From NCBI GenBank assembly GCA_964496475.1, contig CAZBZS010000005.1, positions 1-64,000 of the forward strand: 64,000 nt of DNA, in the 5' to 3' direction. A program made the position numbers and the translations under genes. Below the pieces are notes generated by a model, which saw only the letters and a program-made list of their open reading frames with translations, did no database searches and was not told where the DNA came from. Source of the DNA: JASLPR01 sp964496475. GTDB lineage: Bacteria > Chloroflexota > UBA11872 > VXNJ01. Shown here in pieces: positions 62,443-64,000 of the stretch. How positions within the stretch are numbered: the first letter of the stretch is position 1; each line of letters opens with the position of its first letter.

Positions 62443-63333
62443 ATGAAAGTCAGCGTCACCGGACTCGGCCTCATGGGCTATCCCATGGCCCGGAATCTGC
62501 TGAACGCCGGGAACGAGCTCATCGTTCACAACCGCAGCCAGGAGAGGGTGGATGAATTGGTGGCCGCTGGCGCTTCGCGCGCCGCCACAGTCGCCGAAGC
62601 CGCCGAAGCCAATTTCATCCTGACCGCCCTGCCGTTCCCGGAAACAGTTGAGGAAATCTACCTCGGAGAGGATGGGCTAATCGCCAGCGCGGCCCCGGGC
62701 AGCGTTTTGATCGATTTCAGCACCAACGGCACCGACACCGCCTTCCGCTGCGCCGAGGCAGCCGCGGCTCGCGGGCTCGCCTATCTTGACGCGCCCATGA
62801 GCGGAGGCCCCGTTCGCGCCAAAGACGGCTCGCTCTCGATCATGGTCGGCGGCGAGGAAGCGCATTTCGAGAAGGCCCGACCTCTCCTGGACATCGTTGG
62901 CGCTAACATCTACCTCTGTGGACCCGTCGGATCCGGCACCGCCGTGAAGCTCGCCAACCAACTTATCGTCGGTGTCACCAACGCCGCCGTTGCCGAGGCT
63001 TTCGTCCTGGCCACCAAAGCCGGGGTGGACCCGGCTCTCGTTTACGACGTTCTGAACGGCGCCGTCGCGCAAAGCGCGGTCATGACGTGGACGATTCCGG
63101 ATAGCACCCTGAAACGTGATTTCGAACCCCGCTTCAGCCTCGATCTCCTTACCAAGGACCTCGGGCTCATCACCGACATGGGCAAAGCTCAGGGCGTCCG
63201 ATTGGTGGTGACTACGATGGCGGAGGTCGTTCATCGCGAGGCCCAGGCTCAGGGAGAAGGCTCCAACAACGTCAGCGCAATCATCCGCCCTCTTGAGAAA
63301 CTTGCCGGGGTCGAGGTAAAGCCGACCGGCTAA
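62443..63333 (+). CDS. 3-hydroxyisobutyrate dehydrogenase family (beta-hydroxyacid dehydrogenase)
   Basis: This 296-residue NAD(P)-dependent beta-hydroxyacid dehydrogenase has the N-terminal nucleotide motif VTGLGLMGYPMARNLL, substrate loop APMSGGPVRAKDGSLSIMVGG, GPVGSGTAVKLANQL with the catalytic lysine, and KDLGLITDMGKAQG. Members act on 3-hydroxyisobutyrate, tartronate semialdehyde or related short hydroxyacids. ATG 62443 is preceded by GGAGGG. Its stop overlaps that of the convergent broken MFS gene by 4 bp. The exact substrate is not determined by these motifs. Confidence 0.93.
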   Translation: MKVSVTGLGLMGYPMARNLLNAGNELIVHNRSQERVDELVAAGASRAATVAEAAEANFILTALPFPETVEEIYLGEDGLIASAAPGSVLIDFSTNGTDTAFRCAEAAAARGLAYLDAPMSGGPVRAKDGSLSIMVGGEEAHFEKARPLLDIVGANIYLCGPVGSGTAVKLANQLIVGVTNAAVAEAFVLATKAGVDPALVYDVLNGAVAQSAVMTWTIPDSTLKRDFEPRFSLDLLTKDLGLITDMGKAQGVRLVVTTMAEVVHREAQAQGEGSNNVSAIIRPLEKLAGVEVKPTG

Positions 63334-64000
63334 TCCGCTTCGACCGCCACCACCGCGGCAGACACTGCGCCGATCGGTCGGCGGTGCGCACGAGTCGCCA
63401 GTATCCAAGCCTGCGCCACTACCAGGATGCCCGTGAGCATCAGCCCGCCACTAGCCAGCATCGGCATTCCGCCCAAGTCCAGCAGAAGACCAGAACCAAG
63501 AGCCGCCAACGCCCCCGCAACTGAGTTGATCCTCTCAGTGACACCCTGACTACGGGCCCGCTCAGCCTAGGTGACCATGATCATCAACAGAGCCGAGCCC
63601 GCCACGAAGGTCAGGTTCCAACCAAGCCCCAGCATGAACAGGGCCACCACGAGACCTTCCAGGCCCACCGCGACGAAGGCCAGTCCACTCGTGATCACGA
63701 GGGTAAGGGCTCCGAGCCCGATCATCCAATAGGGGCCAAGGCGGTCCACCAGCCGACCCGTCAACGGCGCCAACCCAAACATCCCAAGCATGTGCGCCAC
63801 CATCACCACCGAGATATCTGCCGGTTGGAAGCCTTCCTCAATCAGATGGAGGGGTGTCACCGACATCAGAATGGTTATGACAACCTGTCCAATTCGGAAC
63901 CCCCGCCCAGGCGCGGCTACCGCTCAAACCCGCCGCGATGATGACCATCACCGTAAACGCCGCGACCAGCGTGTCCACAAGTTTATCGATGAGTCTGGAC
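63330..64000 (-). pseudogene. MFS transporter gene with in-frame TAG and frameshift, 5' end beyond window
   Basis: The largest intact piece (63567-63866) has helices of an MFS protein (VMVAHMLGMFGLAPLTGRLVDRLG with motif-A-like LTGRLVDRLG). It ends at TAG 63567-63569, but the same frame runs on for 78 codons, starting AERARSQGVTERINS and ending at TAG 63330-63332, exactly what the C-terminus of this family looks like. Upstream, the frame is lost near 63905: LVAAFTVMVIIAAGLSGS is read in another frame and must join GQVVITILMSVTPLHL. It is a decayed gene, or a region of sequencing error at the scaffold edge. Confidence 0.75.

Noticed and set aside
25873..63569. Genetic code reassignment of TAG or TAA
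   Set aside because: Many intact genes in the window end in TAG (mnmA, sulfatase 4, aminotransferase) or TAA (thiN, HIBADH-like).

Overview
The window looks like a draft-quality, high-GC chromosomal scaffold (two 10-N assembly gaps) from an uncultured bacterium, most plausibly a member of the Chloroflexota, perhaps SAR202-like. The support is indirect: C-terminal modules resembling the FGxP repeats common in that phylum, a TPP-riboswitch thiamine-precursor operon starting with a thiamine-binding MTH1187-type protein, CaiB and hydantoinase gene content, and frequent GTG/TTG starts. No rRNA, convincing tRNA, transposase, CRISPR array or DNA-binding regulator is visible.

1-22.7 kb is a catabolic block. 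On the minus strand lie a nickel/cobalt transporter-like gene, FAD and [2Fe-2S] subunits of a molybdenum hydroxylase, two tandem paralogous molybdopterin subunits, a MoaD-like protein and a sulfatase cut by the window edge. On the plus strand are four tandem cytosolic S1 sulfatases. Then follow a minus-strand operon (hydantoinase A and B, zinc alcohol dehydrogenase, thioredoxin-like lipoprotein, small protein) and a plus-strand D-2-hydroxyacid dehydrogenase. The plus strand here is C-rich whichever strand is coding. That bias fades near 22.7 kb, beside a cluster of short palindromic repeats whose relatives sit at the starts of sulfatases 3 and 4.

22.9-30 kb holds a CaiB-type CoA-transferase, a Tat lipoprotein solute-binding protein, a nonsense-interrupted membrane-anchored protein, a double metallo-beta-lactamase protein that probably starts at CTG, an acetamidase/formamidase and an exported NHL-repeat protein. 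30-35 kb is a minus-strand cluster apgM-selA-DUF72-DUF72. 35-40.5 kb holds a tandem HD-GYP protein, thiamine pyrophosphokinase, then a TPP riboswitch before a thiamine-binding protein and an ABC importer (permease, binding protein, ATPase): thiamine-precursor uptake linked to the final TPP-forming step.

40.5-54 kb is transport and housekeeping: an MFS fragment, two MFS exporters, ftsH, tilS, dut, a DivIC/FtsB-like gene, a glycoside-hydrolase-like protein, mnmA and two glycosyltransferases. 54-64 kb has a class V aminotransferase, a decayed beta-lactamase-like gene, a membrane/TPR pair split by one in-frame stop, two large secreted proteins of about 13 BNR-type repeats each, a 3-hydroxyisobutyrate dehydrogenase and a broken MFS gene. 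Several genes in the right-hand part carry stops or frameshifts, from real decay or from assembly error.
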